A stretch of DNA of 64,000 nt from Allium sativum (lineage: Eukaryota > Streptophyta > Magnoliopsida > Asparagales > Amaryllidaceae), in assembly GCA_030737875.1 (NCBI GenBank), contig CM060926.1, positions 316,794,922 through 316,858,921 on the forward strand, in the 5' to 3' direction. The notes under the pieces were generated by a model. The model made no database searches, was not told where the DNA came from, and saw only the letters and a program-made list of their open reading frames with translations. This document shows positions 34,795 through 46,502 of this stretch, piece after piece (the first letter of the stretch is position 1; the number at the start of each line of letters is the position of its first letter). The position numbers were made by a program, and so were the translations under genes.

Positions 34795-35170
34795 TATCCT
34801 ATCCACTAGCCTCGAGAGTGTTCGCCTGCCCTCCAGAAGTAGGTCCTATCTTCTGCCCTTGCCCTCGTTTCTTCGGACAGTCCCTAGTGAAGTGTCGCAT
34901 CTCACCACAGTTGAAGCAAGCGACCTTCTTTGGATCCACTTTCTTATCGTGTGTCCTATCCATATCTCCCATGTACGTTCTCCATTCGTGACCTTCCACC
35001 AAAATGAAGCTTCATCTTTCATTAACCAAGCAGTTGGTTGAACCTTCCTCCCATCGTCTATCTCAAAGGTACCAACAAGTCCTCTACTCCGTTGAGCCAA
35101 CTTCTAGCCTCGACAACGTCTCAGTCCCATAAAGCGGTTTTCCGCCCATCGCACGGAAGTTCTTACATAT
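34795..35170 (-). pseudogene. gag: Decayed gag remnant of element A
   Basis: Two overlapping frames read as Tekay gag with shifts: VQPTAWLMKDEASFWWKVTN (matches the capsid segment of B), then CFNCGEMRHFTRDCPKK (knuckle with H and C kept, G to R before H) and GQGQKIGPTSGGQ. The capsid C-terminal half is missing between the two blocks. No pol follows. It cannot supply Gag. Confidence 0.75.
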
Positions 35171-35364
35171 CTTAGAAAAAGCATCTATACGCGGAGGAAG
35201 AGATTCAAAAGGGAAAGAGGAAGGAACTCGAAACAAAGAATCGAAAGAAAGATATATGGCTTTTGGGGATTATGTTTTTTTTTTTCAAAATAAGCTTTAC
35301 TTTTGAAAATACTTCCTTTTTAAAACATAGTTCTCAAAAACTTTACCCAATCTGGTAACCTTCA

Positions 35365-35376
35365 GCTCTGATACCA
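35365..35376 (-). other. Primer-binding site of element A
   Basis: The minus strand reads TGGTATCAGAGC, two bases inside the 5' LTR at 35379. Confidence 0.9.
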
Positions 35377-35713
35377 AGTGTAACACCCCACCTCCGTTAA
35401 GGTCACTCACAAAGGGAATGCATTAACTTTGGTGGAGCATTTTAGTAAAAAGAACAGAAACTTACAAGATAGATAAAACAGTACTTGAAATTTTTTAACT
35501 TTATTACAGCGGAAACAGAAATCAATATGGTTACATCCTTTCAAATCTCAGAATTCAAGTACAAAATATCAGTCTTGTACAAAAGCCTTCAAAATGCATG
35601 GTTTAAAATCATAATCCCCATAGGATGGAAGATATACAGAGCCAAGCCATACTTTAAGCACTTCAAGCAAAGAGAAATCTGGATCAGGCTAAAGTATTCC
35701 CTCCTTGGATAAC

Positions 35714-38406
35714 CTGGGGGGGAGAAACGGAAGAAAGGAGGCGAAACAACAAGGGTCAGACAAAAAGTCTGGCAAGTCCAGTGACTTTCAGCATATGAAC
35801 AGATAATAATAATATGACATGAACATAAAACTGGATGAGAGATAACTGTAACAGGTGTAGCAGATATAACAGAAGAACAGAATGACATAAACTATTGCTT
35901 TACACTTCTCTGCACTAATACTAGTATAACAGAATTAGGTGTCACCCTAATGTCTAAACTGAAACAGGAATGGGTACTGAATAATTTAACAGAAACAGAA
36001 TGCTAATAATGGGCCTTTACTACCCGATCAGAAACAGACAGAAGCAGAAACAGATTAATCCTTATGGAAACAGAATGTAGAATTAGGTGTACACTAGTAA
36101 TAGGCCTTTACCACCCGAACAGACAGTACCACGCAGAAACAGACAGGTGTTACCACCCAACAGAAACAGACGGTACCAACAGAAACAGACAGAACTAAGT
36201 GTACCCTAAAACCCTACCCCAAGCGATCAGCTCCCTAATACATAAATATCCTGTGTCGGCCCCACAGTTGGGTGTATCACTCCCTAAGGTGACAACCAAT
36301 CGGCACAGACCTATTTACAGATGTCACGGCGTCTTACATCCTCAGAGGCAGACCGGGATCCATGCACGCACATGACCCGGTTGGAACGCACCATCAACAC
36401 CCCTCGCCATTATCAGAATGAACCGCTTATAATTAGTTCAGTAAGCGTGCCCGGACCCTACCTACTGTTGGGTCAAAGTTTTGATACCAGAAAGGGTTAC
36501 TGACCAATATGGGTCCCAAACAACAGATGACACAAGTAATTCCCCTCCTAACCTTGTGTCCCCAGACTAACAAATTTCAGCTTAACTTGTCTACAAGTTT
36601 CAGACATACAAAATTTAGGTTAACTAGTTCACAGATTAGACAATCAAGTTAACAGGTTTTCAGACTAACGGATCAGATGTTCGGATTAACAGGCTTATAG
36701 ATTAACTGGTTTCAGATTATCTAACTTTGTATTGGGCCTACGGATTCACGAAACGAGTTCATTAAATTCATTAGTCCAGTTGGTTTAACCCTATCCACCC
36801 AACACATTTTAGACATCATATTTATCTCAGATTTTATCTCATATTTTATCTCAGATTTGCATTAATTAAATATTAATGCACAGACCTCTCACATTAGGTC
36901 GGTAGCTTGTGGCCGCTGGATATGCCGGGCGGTTTCGGGCAGACTTCTGCAACAAGCCAGACCTAACCTCGTGTCTTGCGCATGTTATGACTAACTTCTC
37001 ACATTAGAACCTATTGTTTGTGGCCACTGGATGTGCCGGGCGGTTCCGGGCAGGTTTACGCTACAAACTCATTCTAACCTCGAGTTAACCATATTTGTCT
37101 TTGCGGCCAATTAATTAATAGTTTAGCATTTATGCCTATGCCTAATATACATGTCAATTATTCATAACTATAGTCAATTCAAATTACGCCAATAACAGAC
37201 TAATTATATCAAAACAACAGATATAGCAAGTAACAGATTTAACATATAACAGATTTTTCAGATTAGGCGACTTAACGGATTTAGCAGATTAAGCAACTTA
37301 GCAGATTTTAGCACATAACAGATTAGGCATCTCAACAGACAAATTTAACAGATTAGGCATTTCAATCTAATTAGCAGTCTAGGCCATATAACAGAACTAG
37401 CAGTTTAGGCAACTTAGCAAATTAGCAGATTTAGCAGATTTAATATTTCTAAAGGTTCTATTTACATGCCTTGCCTAATCATAAATTAGGCCTAAATTCA
37501 TATGCCTACATAATTGTCATGATTCATAATATGAACATATATTCCATGTTTGCATAAATTTACATAGCGCAGAATATGGACATAATTTACCATATAACAT
37601 ATGTTCCAATTTTTGTTAAACTAGCATTTTACAGCAGATTCACATGTAAATTATACCAAATATAATCATTAATTACAATGCATGCCATATATCCAAAAAT
37701 TCCTATTTAGGTGTAATCACAATAATAGATATCCTAATTAATGTAAATCTTTACACCTAACTTTCCATATCCTTCTTCTTTTCAAGTCATGAATCATAAT
37801 GCAAAATATACCCAACAATCTAAATCTTTAAATTATATCTTCTAAAAATCAGATCTTGACTTTTATATGCATTTTGTCCAAAGTCTCCAATCATATGTAA
37901 ACATACAATGGTTCCTCTTTTCTTTTATCACAGAATATGCATAGATCTAAATCTAGTTTACAACATATGCTCATTTTTCTAATTAATTACAGATCTAAAT
38001 AACATATGTTCATTTCTCTAATTAGTTACAGATCTAAATTACAACATACTCTATGCATGCAATATATAAATTACATGTTCATAGTCAAATTTATGCATCC
38101 AATCCCAAGTCACATGTCCAATATATTTTATGCTTCAGATCTAAGGTCATACGTTCAATTCAGTCTTGTCAAATTTCGCATCATTCATTAATTGTCCCAA
38201 ATTTTGCGTTCATACGTTAATCTCTTTATGAGATTGGGCACAGGCTCGTGGTAGCCTGGCTATAGAAACAGAAAAGAAAAAAGGAATACAGAACAGTCAC
38301 AGAAATCAGATCTAACAGAAGAGAATATATATACAACCTCAAACTCATATTTAAAAGCATATCAAAATTATAATTAACGTTTATAGCGGAGAATAACTGT
38401 ACTTGC
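35714..38406 (-). other. Candidate GC-AG leader intron, element A 5' LTR
   Basis: The minus strand has CCAAG followed by GCAAGT (38406-38401), the known strong form of GC donors. The interval ends in TTGTTTCGCCTCCTTTCTTC, then CGTTTCTCCCCCC and CAG (35716-35714). 2693 bases enclosing the hairpin pair. The 3' LTR copy keeps GCAAGT (32974-32969) even though the base context after it differs. Confidence 0.45.
36884..37083 (-). other. Covarying hairpin pair, element A 5' LTR
   Basis: Compared with the 3' LTR, hairpin 2 arms read GTTTGTGGC and GCTACAAAC. One pair changes from C-G to T-A on both sides and one from G-C to G-T. Hairpin 1 right arm is GCAACAAGC, which pairs better than the other copy. 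Confidence 0.75.
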
Positions 38407-38604
38407 CTTGGTTGGATTCTAAAAGAAAAAGGTGTTGTAGCTGTTCTCTTTTAGTCCTAATCAGAATTGGAGGAAGAAGAAGCACAAGTCCTAGCTTAGG
38501 TTTCAGCAGAGTAGAGACGCCATTGATTTATTTATATTTTTAGAGAGAAAGAGAGAAATGGAGGCTAGAGAATTATATATGAGATTTAGGTTTAGGTTAG
38601 GGAT

Positions 38605-38780
38605 GTATATATAGGTGTAGGAAGTTATTTAGGACCATTAGATTAACCCTGAATCATGAGAACCATTCAAATGCAAAATCTGCATTTGAGCGAATCGGCC
38701 CACGGGATGACAGCCAAACACCCTGACAGCCAAACACCCTGGATTAACCCCTAGTCGACCCAGCGGGGCTCGGGTCGACC
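38605..38780 (-). promoter_or_regulatory. Element A 5' LTR promoter
   Basis: Two GTCGAC sites (38752-38780) and a TATATATA box (38605-38613), minus strand. A 15-base tandem duplication (ACAGCCAAACACCCT) precedes the array and is single in the other LTR. Confidence 0.55.
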
Positions 38781-39006
38781 TCAAAAATGGGCCGGTTCGG
38801 TTCCCCCCCCCCAATCGCTGTTTTGAACTTTTTTGCATATTTATTTATTTAATTTTTTATGTATGTCTATATATATATTGCTCTCATATGCATACAAACT
38901 TCAAGGCTTAATAACTTCTTCATAATTAACCATTTTCACACTAAACCACTCTTTGAACTGCGTTCACACTAAGCCACTTTTTAGCCATTCCCCTAAAACA
39001 AAAATA

Positions 39007-39080
39007 TGGCGCTGGCGGGGATCGAACTCTGTACCTCTTGTATGCAAGTCACATGTTCTAACCAAATGAGCTACTAAATC
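39007..39080 (-). pseudogene. tRNA-like segment, copy in element A 5' LTR
   Basis: Same 74-nt segment as 33556-33629 with one visible substitution. Its presence in both LTRs shows it was part of the LTR before A inserted. Confidence 0.55.
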
Positions 39081-39193
39081 TTTTGCTTACAAAACTTAGA
39101 ACAATGCTATCATTCATTTCTCATTCCTCTTTTTCAAATTAATTATTCTTTAATTTGTATTTTTAATATTCTTAGAAAATACAGGGTGTTACA

Positions 39194-41215
39194 GAAGCCC
39201 TAAATATGTCTAATCACATATTAAATAAAGTTCCCCACAATAAGACAGATGCAATTCCATATGAGTTATGGAAAGGACATAAACCAAGTTTTAAATACCT
39301 CAAAGTGTGGGGGTGCTTGGCAAAAGTTCCAGTTCCACCTCCTAAGAAAGTCAAACTTGGACGAAAAACCATCGATTGTTACTATCTAGGACCAGCCCAA
39401 AATAGTAGCGCCTACAGATTTTTGGTATTCAAGTCTGATATAGCTGATATTCATGTAAATACAATCATGGAATCTAGAGATGCCTCGTTCTTTGAAGATG
39501 TGTTTCCACACAAAAGAAACGAACAAAATAATGTCCCTAAAAGGACAAGAGAAGAATCAAGTAGATCAGACGAAGCTATAACTTCTCATGAGATTGAGGA
39601 AATAGAACCCCGAAGAAGTGTAAGGGCTAGAAATTCCAAGACATTTGGTCCTAAGTTTTTAACATATATGTTAGAACATGAACCTCAAACGTACAAGGAA
39701 GCAATGTCATCGTTTGAATCTGCATGTTGGAAAGAAGCAATCCAAAGTGAGATTGATTCAATTCTAAGTAATAAAACTTGGGAAATTGTTGATATTCCAC
39801 CTGGAATAAAACCAATTGGCTGCAAATGGATTTTCAAGAAGAAAATAAAAGCAGATGGCTCTATCGACAAATATAAAGCCAGGTTAGTAGCCAAAGGATA
39901 TCGTCAAAAAGAAGGAGTAGACTTCTTTGATACGTATTCACCGGTAACACGAATAACCTCAATAAGAATGCTAATAGCAATTGCATCTATTTATAATCTA
40001 GAGATTCATCAAATGGATGTAAAAACAACATTCTTAAATGGCGATCTCCATGAGGAGATCTACATGGAGCAACCAGAAGGTTTCATTTCAAAAGGAAATG
40101 AAAACAAAGTATTTAAATTAGTAAAGTCATTATATGGACTAAAACAAGCTCCAAAACAATGGCACGCAAAATTTGATAGTGTCATGATGAGAAATGGTTT
40201 TCGTATAAATGAATGCGATAAGTGTGTTTATTATAAACAAGTTGGACAATCATATGTGATGATTTGTCTTTATGTAGACGATATGCTAATCTTTGGTCCG
40301 AATACCCAAGTAATAGAGAGCATAAAGAAAATGCTAATCAACAATTTTGATATGAAAGACTTAGGAGTTGCAGATGTTATTTTGGGAATCAAAACAATAA
40401 GAACGCCTAATGGAATTGAATTATCTCAATCACACTATATAGACAAAGTGATTGATAAATTTAAAAATCTTGGAATTAAAGAGGTAAGAACACCTTTTAA
40501 TCCATCTGAAGTACTGCATAAAAACACTACTACGAGTGTAATGCAACTGGAATACTCTCGTGTAATAAGATGTCTCATGTATCTCATGAATTGCACAAGA
40601 CCAGACATAGCATATGCAGTAAGTCGATTAAGTAGATATACAAGCAATCCAAGTAAGGAACACTGGAAAGCACTAATGGGAGTGCTTGGATATTTAAAAA
40701 ATACCACAAATTACTCCTTACACTATGGAAAATATCCTGCAGTCTTAGAAGGATATAGTGATGCAAACTGGATTGCTGATTCGGAGGAATCAAAATCAAC
40801 AAGTGGTTATGTATTCACCCTAGCAGGGGCAGCAGTATCATGGAAATCTACTAAACAGACATGCATAGCTCGATCCACTATGGAGTCAGAGTTTATCGCT
40901 TTAGACAAAGCAGGCGAAGAAGCAGAATGGCTTCGTCACTTTTTAGAAGATATTCCATTTTGGCCTAAACCTGTACCGGCCATATGCATACATTGCGATA
41001 ACCAAGCAGCGCTAAGTAGAGCGCATAACTTTGTGTATAATGGGAAGTCACGACACATTCGTCGACGCCATAGCACAGCTAAGCAGCTACTCTCAAATGG
41101 AACTATTTCCATTGATTATGTGAGAACAAATGATAACCTAGCGGATCCGTTTACTAAAGGTTTATCAAGAGAGAAAATTGACTGCACATCGAGGGGAATG
41201 AGTTTAAAAGCCTAA
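39194..41215 (+). pseudogene. pol: Copia integrase end, RT and RNase H (second pol fragment)
   Basis: Continues the copia frame from 18238 after element A (first five bases are the TSD copy). It has the integrase C-terminal region, then RT with the block [13 protein letters not shown] and the catalytic [11 protein letters not shown], then RNase H with YSDANW, a [10 protein letters not shown] block and the ending [12 protein letters not shown]. Stop at 41213-41215. The frame is open throughout, so inactivation came from the upstream frameshift and the insertion of A, not from decay here. RT and RNase H copy genomic RNA into cDNA. Confidence 0.9.
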
Positions 41216-41822
41216 AACAACAAGAGTTATCTTATACGGAAACCTATCCTAGCAACTGGAGATCCCACGGACTAGGATCAATAGGCAAACCAGTTATGAA
41301 TAACTCAAGACGTAATGCATTTTTTGGACATAGTCCTACTCCATTCCTATGGTGCACAGTATAAATGCATGCCTACAGAAGTATTACAAGGTTAAAACTA
41401 TGTTTTTTTTAATGATGACCATATCTTGAAAATAACAAGTGGGGTATATGTAGGATACTCTTAATGGTTGCGATCACCTATGTTAGTGTGAGCTGGGTCG
41501 GCTCTATGAGAATTTTAAAAGGCTTGAATACTCTATAACACTCGCAGAACTAGAAAATGTTCAGGACCAAAATGAACACAACCAAGAGATTGGATGATAA
41601 GGGAATCAATGCTTCGTAAAGCTTATTGTTTGGACATACAATAAAGGCTGACGGTTCAAGATGAAATAATTCACCGATTAGCCAAGTATATCCGATAAGT
41701 TTTAACTAGGGAAAGTTCAAAGTGAAATATCTACTTATCCACGATACAGCATTATTCCATTCGTAGTCTGAGATATTACACTTTGTGTGGGGGAAAAGTA
41801 TATTATCATTCATGTGGGGGAT
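41216..41822 (+). other. 3' untranslated interior and PPT of the copia element
   Basis: No gene. Two purine runs, TGTGTGGGGGAAAAG (41784-41798) and TGTGGGGGAT (41813-41822), the second ending directly at the 3' LTR. Confidence 0.75.
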
Positions 41823-42592
41823 TGTTAGAAATCAAAGTATGAATAAAATTTACTTTAGTCCCACATTGCCAAAAATAAGATAAGATGTGTGTATATATGT
41901 CCATTCCTCATTTCCTATATTGGCCCTTAGGGTCAGGTAATTTTGTGCGAGGGGGAGAACCTACATCATGTGAACCAAACACACACGCGCGCGCGCGTCG
42001 CCCGCCCGTCCCGTACCGAACCGGGCCGGGCCGGGCTTGGGCTTGGATGAAATCTTATTTTTGCTACGGAAAAACATAACCAATTTTGTTGGGTTTTTAA
42101 AAGGATGCGGCAACGGAATTGGTTGCGACCCAACAGATGCGACTGTTGGAATACGTTTGAATTCAAACAGACACAACTGTTTAAATGGCAACTGTTGGAA
42201 GATATAAATAAGTGACAAATTCTGGCCAAATTTCTCACCGATTTAACGCTTTCTCTTTCTCTTCCTCTGCCCGGCTTACAACTGCCTTGCTTCCAATTCT
42301 CAGACTGACGAAATCATTACAACTCGAGCTGATCCTTCTGTTTTATCTTGGGTGACTCAAAATAAAGTCTTAAGGAAATCGGTACAACGAGACTCAGACT
42401 CTATTTTCTCATATTTCAAGTTATATTCGTATACATTTTGTAGTATACATACTGTTGAATACAGTGTTGTTGTTGTTTGGCTAAATCAACTTGTGTGCAA
42501 GTTGAAATATAACACTTGCCTGTGTTGATGATTATGCGTTTTGTATAACGCATGTTGCTGTTGCATTCTGTTTTATACTGCAGACATCCACA
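41823..42592 (+). repeat. Copia 3' LTR, normal orientation
   Basis: 770 bp, TGTTAGAAATC to GACATCCACA. TATA box TATAAATA at 42203-42210, with CG-centred palindromes just upstream (42116-42200). A (CG)n-like run near 41985-42000 also occurs in the left copy near 16140-16155. Confidence 0.88.
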
Positions 42593-42597
42593 AAGCA

Positions 42598-43450
42598 TTT
42601 CATCAACTCCACGGATTTCACCATCTTCAAGAACAGAGAAATCAACATCTAGATCACCATCAACATCCAAGTTCGAGAGGGCATTGAAGCTATTCCCATC
42701 AAGACAGCTGGCGCTAGCATAAACAGTTTTAGCACTGCAATGCATTGTCAAAGAGTGGTTTACAGGATAATTTTTGGTTTGATGCATTACATTTTTCATC
42801 TTTTTGGCACTCACCTTCGTCCAAGACACTTTATTATTCGCTAAAAAACTGCTTTTCACTCTATCAACAACAAGATTAGACCTAGTTTTACTGCTGACTT
42901 TGTTAACTTTTGCTACACACTTATCTAAATTATCACTCTGGGGATCAACAGTCCCACTATCTCCTGAAACAACACATATCTCCCGAATATGCCCAAAAAA
43001 CTTGCAACTCTCACATATATCTAGCTGCCATAAATATTTGACAAACACTTCTTGCACAAAACCATTGGGCATTAAAACAGGGAACTGGGAAGGTAATAAT
43101 GAATCAACAGTGACTTCAACTACACACTTTGCGTACTCCATCCTATCAAGCTTTTCCGTAGCTATATCCATACATAAGAATCGACCTAACCGCGAAGCTA
43201 GCCAACATACTCCTAATTTTGAGCAAGCGTATAGTGGAATGTTTGTAAGTGTCAACCAAACAGGCACACTCATAACGAAACTACTCCCCACACTAGTATC
43301 CCATTGTTTGACCATAAAAACTTTGTTTTTAATAATGACAGGATCCAAACGTAAAATTCTTTCCCTGTCCTCAGGATTCAATACTAGAAAAAAGAACACT
43401 TTATCTGTAGAAAGAACTTTTATACCTCTAGAGGGCTACAAAAGATGTTT
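42598..43450 (-). pseudogene. DUF4283/zinc-knuckle pseudogene, N-terminal half
   Basis: On the minus strand the frame shows the DUF4283 order: FFFLVLNPEDRERIL, then WDTSVG, VPVWLTLTNIPLYACSK, LGRFLCMD, then YAKCVVEV, followed by a CX2CX4HX4C knuckle (CESCKFFGHIREIC) and a basic, Ser-rich segment to EDGEIRGVDEML. This domain pair is typical of plant LINE ORF1 and related RNA-binding proteins. The apparent ORF (43399-42416) ends with residues encoded by the copia LTR, which are not native. The domain start lies upstream of 43399 and is broken by stops. Conserved wording suggests moderate age. Confidence 0.7.
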
Positions 43451-46171
43451 TAAATGAGTGATAACGGCAATGTAGGAGAGCGGTCTGTCAAAAAAGAATC
43501 CTACGAGATAATCTTTTTTATTCCATCTTCTTCTTTTGCATATGTTTCCCACATTTATTATTTTGCAAGGCTAACTGGTTTTTAAATTGGTCCGTAATAC
43601 TATTTCCCACATTTATTATTAGGCCAATTCATAATTTCATTAACCTTATTAATTTTTTTTTCTTAATATGCAATTTCTTAAACTTACCATTTTTTAATAA
43701 ATATGAACTTAGTTTTTCCCTTTATTGCATAGTCTCTAATTCCATATTTTACCTAAAAAGAAAAGCTTTGTGTGATGTTTGTAATTACAAGGAATTCCTA
43801 TTTTTATTGAAATAGATAGTACAAAATACGGTAACTACCGTTACTTTGTACTTGTTTTTTGAGGAAATCATATATTTCATTCTTTATAATTACACATATC
43901 ACATTTACTAGGATTTTACTTTAATAAAATATGGAAATTTACTTGCTTTAACATTCATTCTAATAAATTAAAATATTAACTGAATCATGAAAAATGCAAC
44001 TTAACGTGTTTCATGTTCCAGTTTCAATAAATAACATTTCATTCATTTATTCCAATCTAATTTAAACAATGTATTCTCATTTATTTCAATTTAAGGTTAA
44101 TTAATATTTTCTCTACCTTTCAATTCAAAGATGAAAAATCTAGGCATAATAAATAATGTAAGTATTCTTACATTTAACTCCATTGGCCACATTCTTCCAA
44201 TTGCAACTCTAACACATATTATGTTTTTCATTCACAGAATTCTTAAAAATAATATTGCAATTCTTAGATATGTAAAGTGGAACAGATTCACAATATTATA
44301 TTACACTATCATATAAAATCATATAATTTTAGGGATAAATTGTTTTAAATCCCTGCTAAGCTTCAAAATACACAAAAACTCTCTATTTATAACTATGTTA
44401 ATTAGGTCTCTTTTTTTGAAAATCATCAAATAAAAAATCAGCGTAAAAGACGATCACACTTCAAAACTTAATTCAATATATAACTATCTTCGTATTCATG
44501 TAAGAAAAAAATACAAAAAATGCTTTTAAAATGAAAAAACAAGAAAATTCACGCTTTAGCGAAAATACAGGAAACCTTCATTTTTTTTGAAAAATTGCAG
44601 ACATTACAGTAATTATATCAAATTATTGCATGTTTTTATTCCATTTTTGTTGATTGCTTCAAACTTTCAAATTCAATGTCTGCACTTATTCAAATTGCGT
44701 AAAATCATCAAATGATGAACATTGCATAAAAATGTCAAATATATCACTTCTAATAAAATTACAGAAAAAGAGGCAACTAAATGGAACAGCTGGAGACTTG
44801 TCTGCTACTTTTTATACACTGAGATATGTCTGTATTACACTTTATAAAGTTGTAAATATGTCTTCACTTATTCACAATAGGTACATACATTTCTGCACTT
44901 TTTTCTTTTTTATTACCTGCAATACAATATGCAATAATTGTTAATATATTTACACTTTTTCATAATAAGTGCATACATTTCTACAACTTTTTTCTTTTAC
45001 AGTAATCTTCGGTTGATATTTATATTTTTTAAAGGGAATAGCACAAATATTCACAGAAACACGTTGCCAATGTAAAACAGGGACCCTCTTTACATTGAAA
45101 CTCGATGGAGGAGCCACTTTGAATTAAGTTTTATTTTAAGGACTCATTCGTAATATTAACTATAATTTATCCACTCACGTGGCTAGCATTTCAAATCTTC
45201 CAATTCAATCCAGATTTATTTCTATTATCTTTATTTTCCGCTTTGTAATTTTTTATTTGGATTTACAAATGATATTTATATAGATCTATTAGATTACGTA
45301 AAGAAGAAAACATATTTGGATTCAGATTAACAAAGTAAAACAAGATTTAAGGGTTTACCTTTTGATATAGTTTTTTGATTTGAACATATTTCCTAATCTT
45401 TTATTCTATTCTCTTTCAATTTAAACCTTAGAATCCTAGATCTAATCGTGATACTGTAGCTGATACTATAGCTGTAGCATTCTCAAATCGACAACTGAGT
45501 GATAGATTTCAAAAGTCATGTAGCACAATTTTAGTTTTCTTCCATGTTGTTTTAGATGTCGTACAATTGCTCACTACAAATATTATCAAGTCAAATGACC
45601 CTTGGATTTGACAAAGTTCCACTGGAAATTAGAAATTCAAACCACTGTTATCTATATTTTAGATAATGTGTTAGTGATATAGACACTATAAACATAATGG
45701 CAGATTTCCCAATATATCGAATAGCTCCATAAATATATGACGAAAATATTATTCTATATGGAATATCTTAGCAGTATGTTCATCATATTTACAGTTTACT
45801 TATGTTGTGGCTAGTTGGAAAATACTGGATATGATAGTAGAATTTCTAATTCAGTTGCACATGATAGAACTTCCAGTTTCCCCATCCTTCGTTTGGACAG
45901 TATTATGTAGTTGATTCAGGATATCCTCTCAGAAATTCTCAATTACCACTACATCTTAATGTTTGATATCATATTACTAATTTTTTGATAGAGCAAATAA
46001 ACCAAAATCAAATAACAAAGTTTTTGGTTTCTACCATTCAATTTTACATATGATAGTTATGAGGAATTTTGAAATATGTAAGAAAACATTTGTTATTTTG
46101 AGCAATATGCCTACACATTCATTTGACATGAAAAGAAAAGTTATTATAGCTATATGATAGCCATTCATAAT
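43451..46171. other. AT-rich DNA without recognisable genes
   Basis: No open frame longer than about 96 codons and no LTR ends or repeats that could be paired. 43560-43612 resembles 14598-14650 (GGCTAACTGGTTTTTAAA versus GGCCAACTAGTTTTTAAA), so the DUF4283 pseudogene sits between two imperfect direct repeats. Confidence 0.4.
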
Positions 46172-46458
46172 TGTAACACCCGCATTTTTAATGTAATTAA
46201 AAATGTTTATATGCATGATAGTGATATGCAGTTTAAATTAATACATACGTTGAAAAGAAGAAAATTTATACGATAAAAATGTATATAATAGAAAAAGTTA
46301 ATAAAATAAAGATACTTAATTTAAATATCAGGAATTAAGTAAAAGAGATGTCATCATTGCATTCGCCTCAAAATTCTGCTTCAGATGGATACCAAGTTTG
46401 CGTAAAACGGATAACATATGAAGAAGTTGTAAGCCATAGAAGTTTATATACGCGCAGG

Positions 46459-46465
<7 letters not shown>

Positions 46466-46498
<33 letters not shown>
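46466..46498. repeat. (TA)n microsatellite in element D LTR
   Basis: About 16 TA units; the right LTR copy near 63930 has a shorter run. Confidence 0.9.

Positions 46499-46502
<4 letters not shown>

Larger units (their letters stand above)
35379..39193 (-). repeat. Element A 5' LTR
   Basis: 3815 bp, unbroken. Minus order: tRNA-like segment 39080-39007, two GTCGAC sites 38780-38752, TATA about 38613-38605, GC donor 38406, hairpins 37083-36884, acceptor 35714, end 35379. Confidence 0.92.
18234..39198 (-). mobile_element. Element A: Tekay-type gypsy, internally deleted
   Basis: Bounded by TGTAACACCCC (18239) and GGGTGTTACA (39193), with TSD GAAGC at 18234-18238 and 39194-39198. LTRs of about 3.8 kb flank an interior of only 1.64 kb (33743-35378) with a decayed gag fragment and no pol. 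PBS at the right and PPT at the left give minus orientation. It is therefore non-autonomous and probably depended on a relative such as B. Element B is inserted in its left LTR. Confidence 0.9.
15469..42597 (+). mobile_element. Tork-type Ty1/copia element with inverted left LTR
   Basis: Outer ends are TGTGGATGTC (15474) and GACATCCACA (42592), flanked by AAGCA at 15469-15473 and 42593-42597. The body carries gag, PR, INT, RT and RNase H on the plus strand, a PPT and a normal 3' LTR (41823-42592). The left LTR is a reverse complement of the right one and no PBS precedes gag. Element A (18239-39193) splits the coding region between integrase and RT. The host sequence on both sides reads as one pseudogene, which supports a single integration event. 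Tork assignment rests on recall of the DVLHVPDIRKNLISG-type protein wording. Confidence 0.8.

Noticed and set aside
42416..43399. 327-codon minus-strand ORF taken as one protein
   Set aside because: The C-terminal part is encoded by the copia LTR and only the N-terminal part is DUF4283/knuckle, so it is an insertion-made chimera, not a gene.
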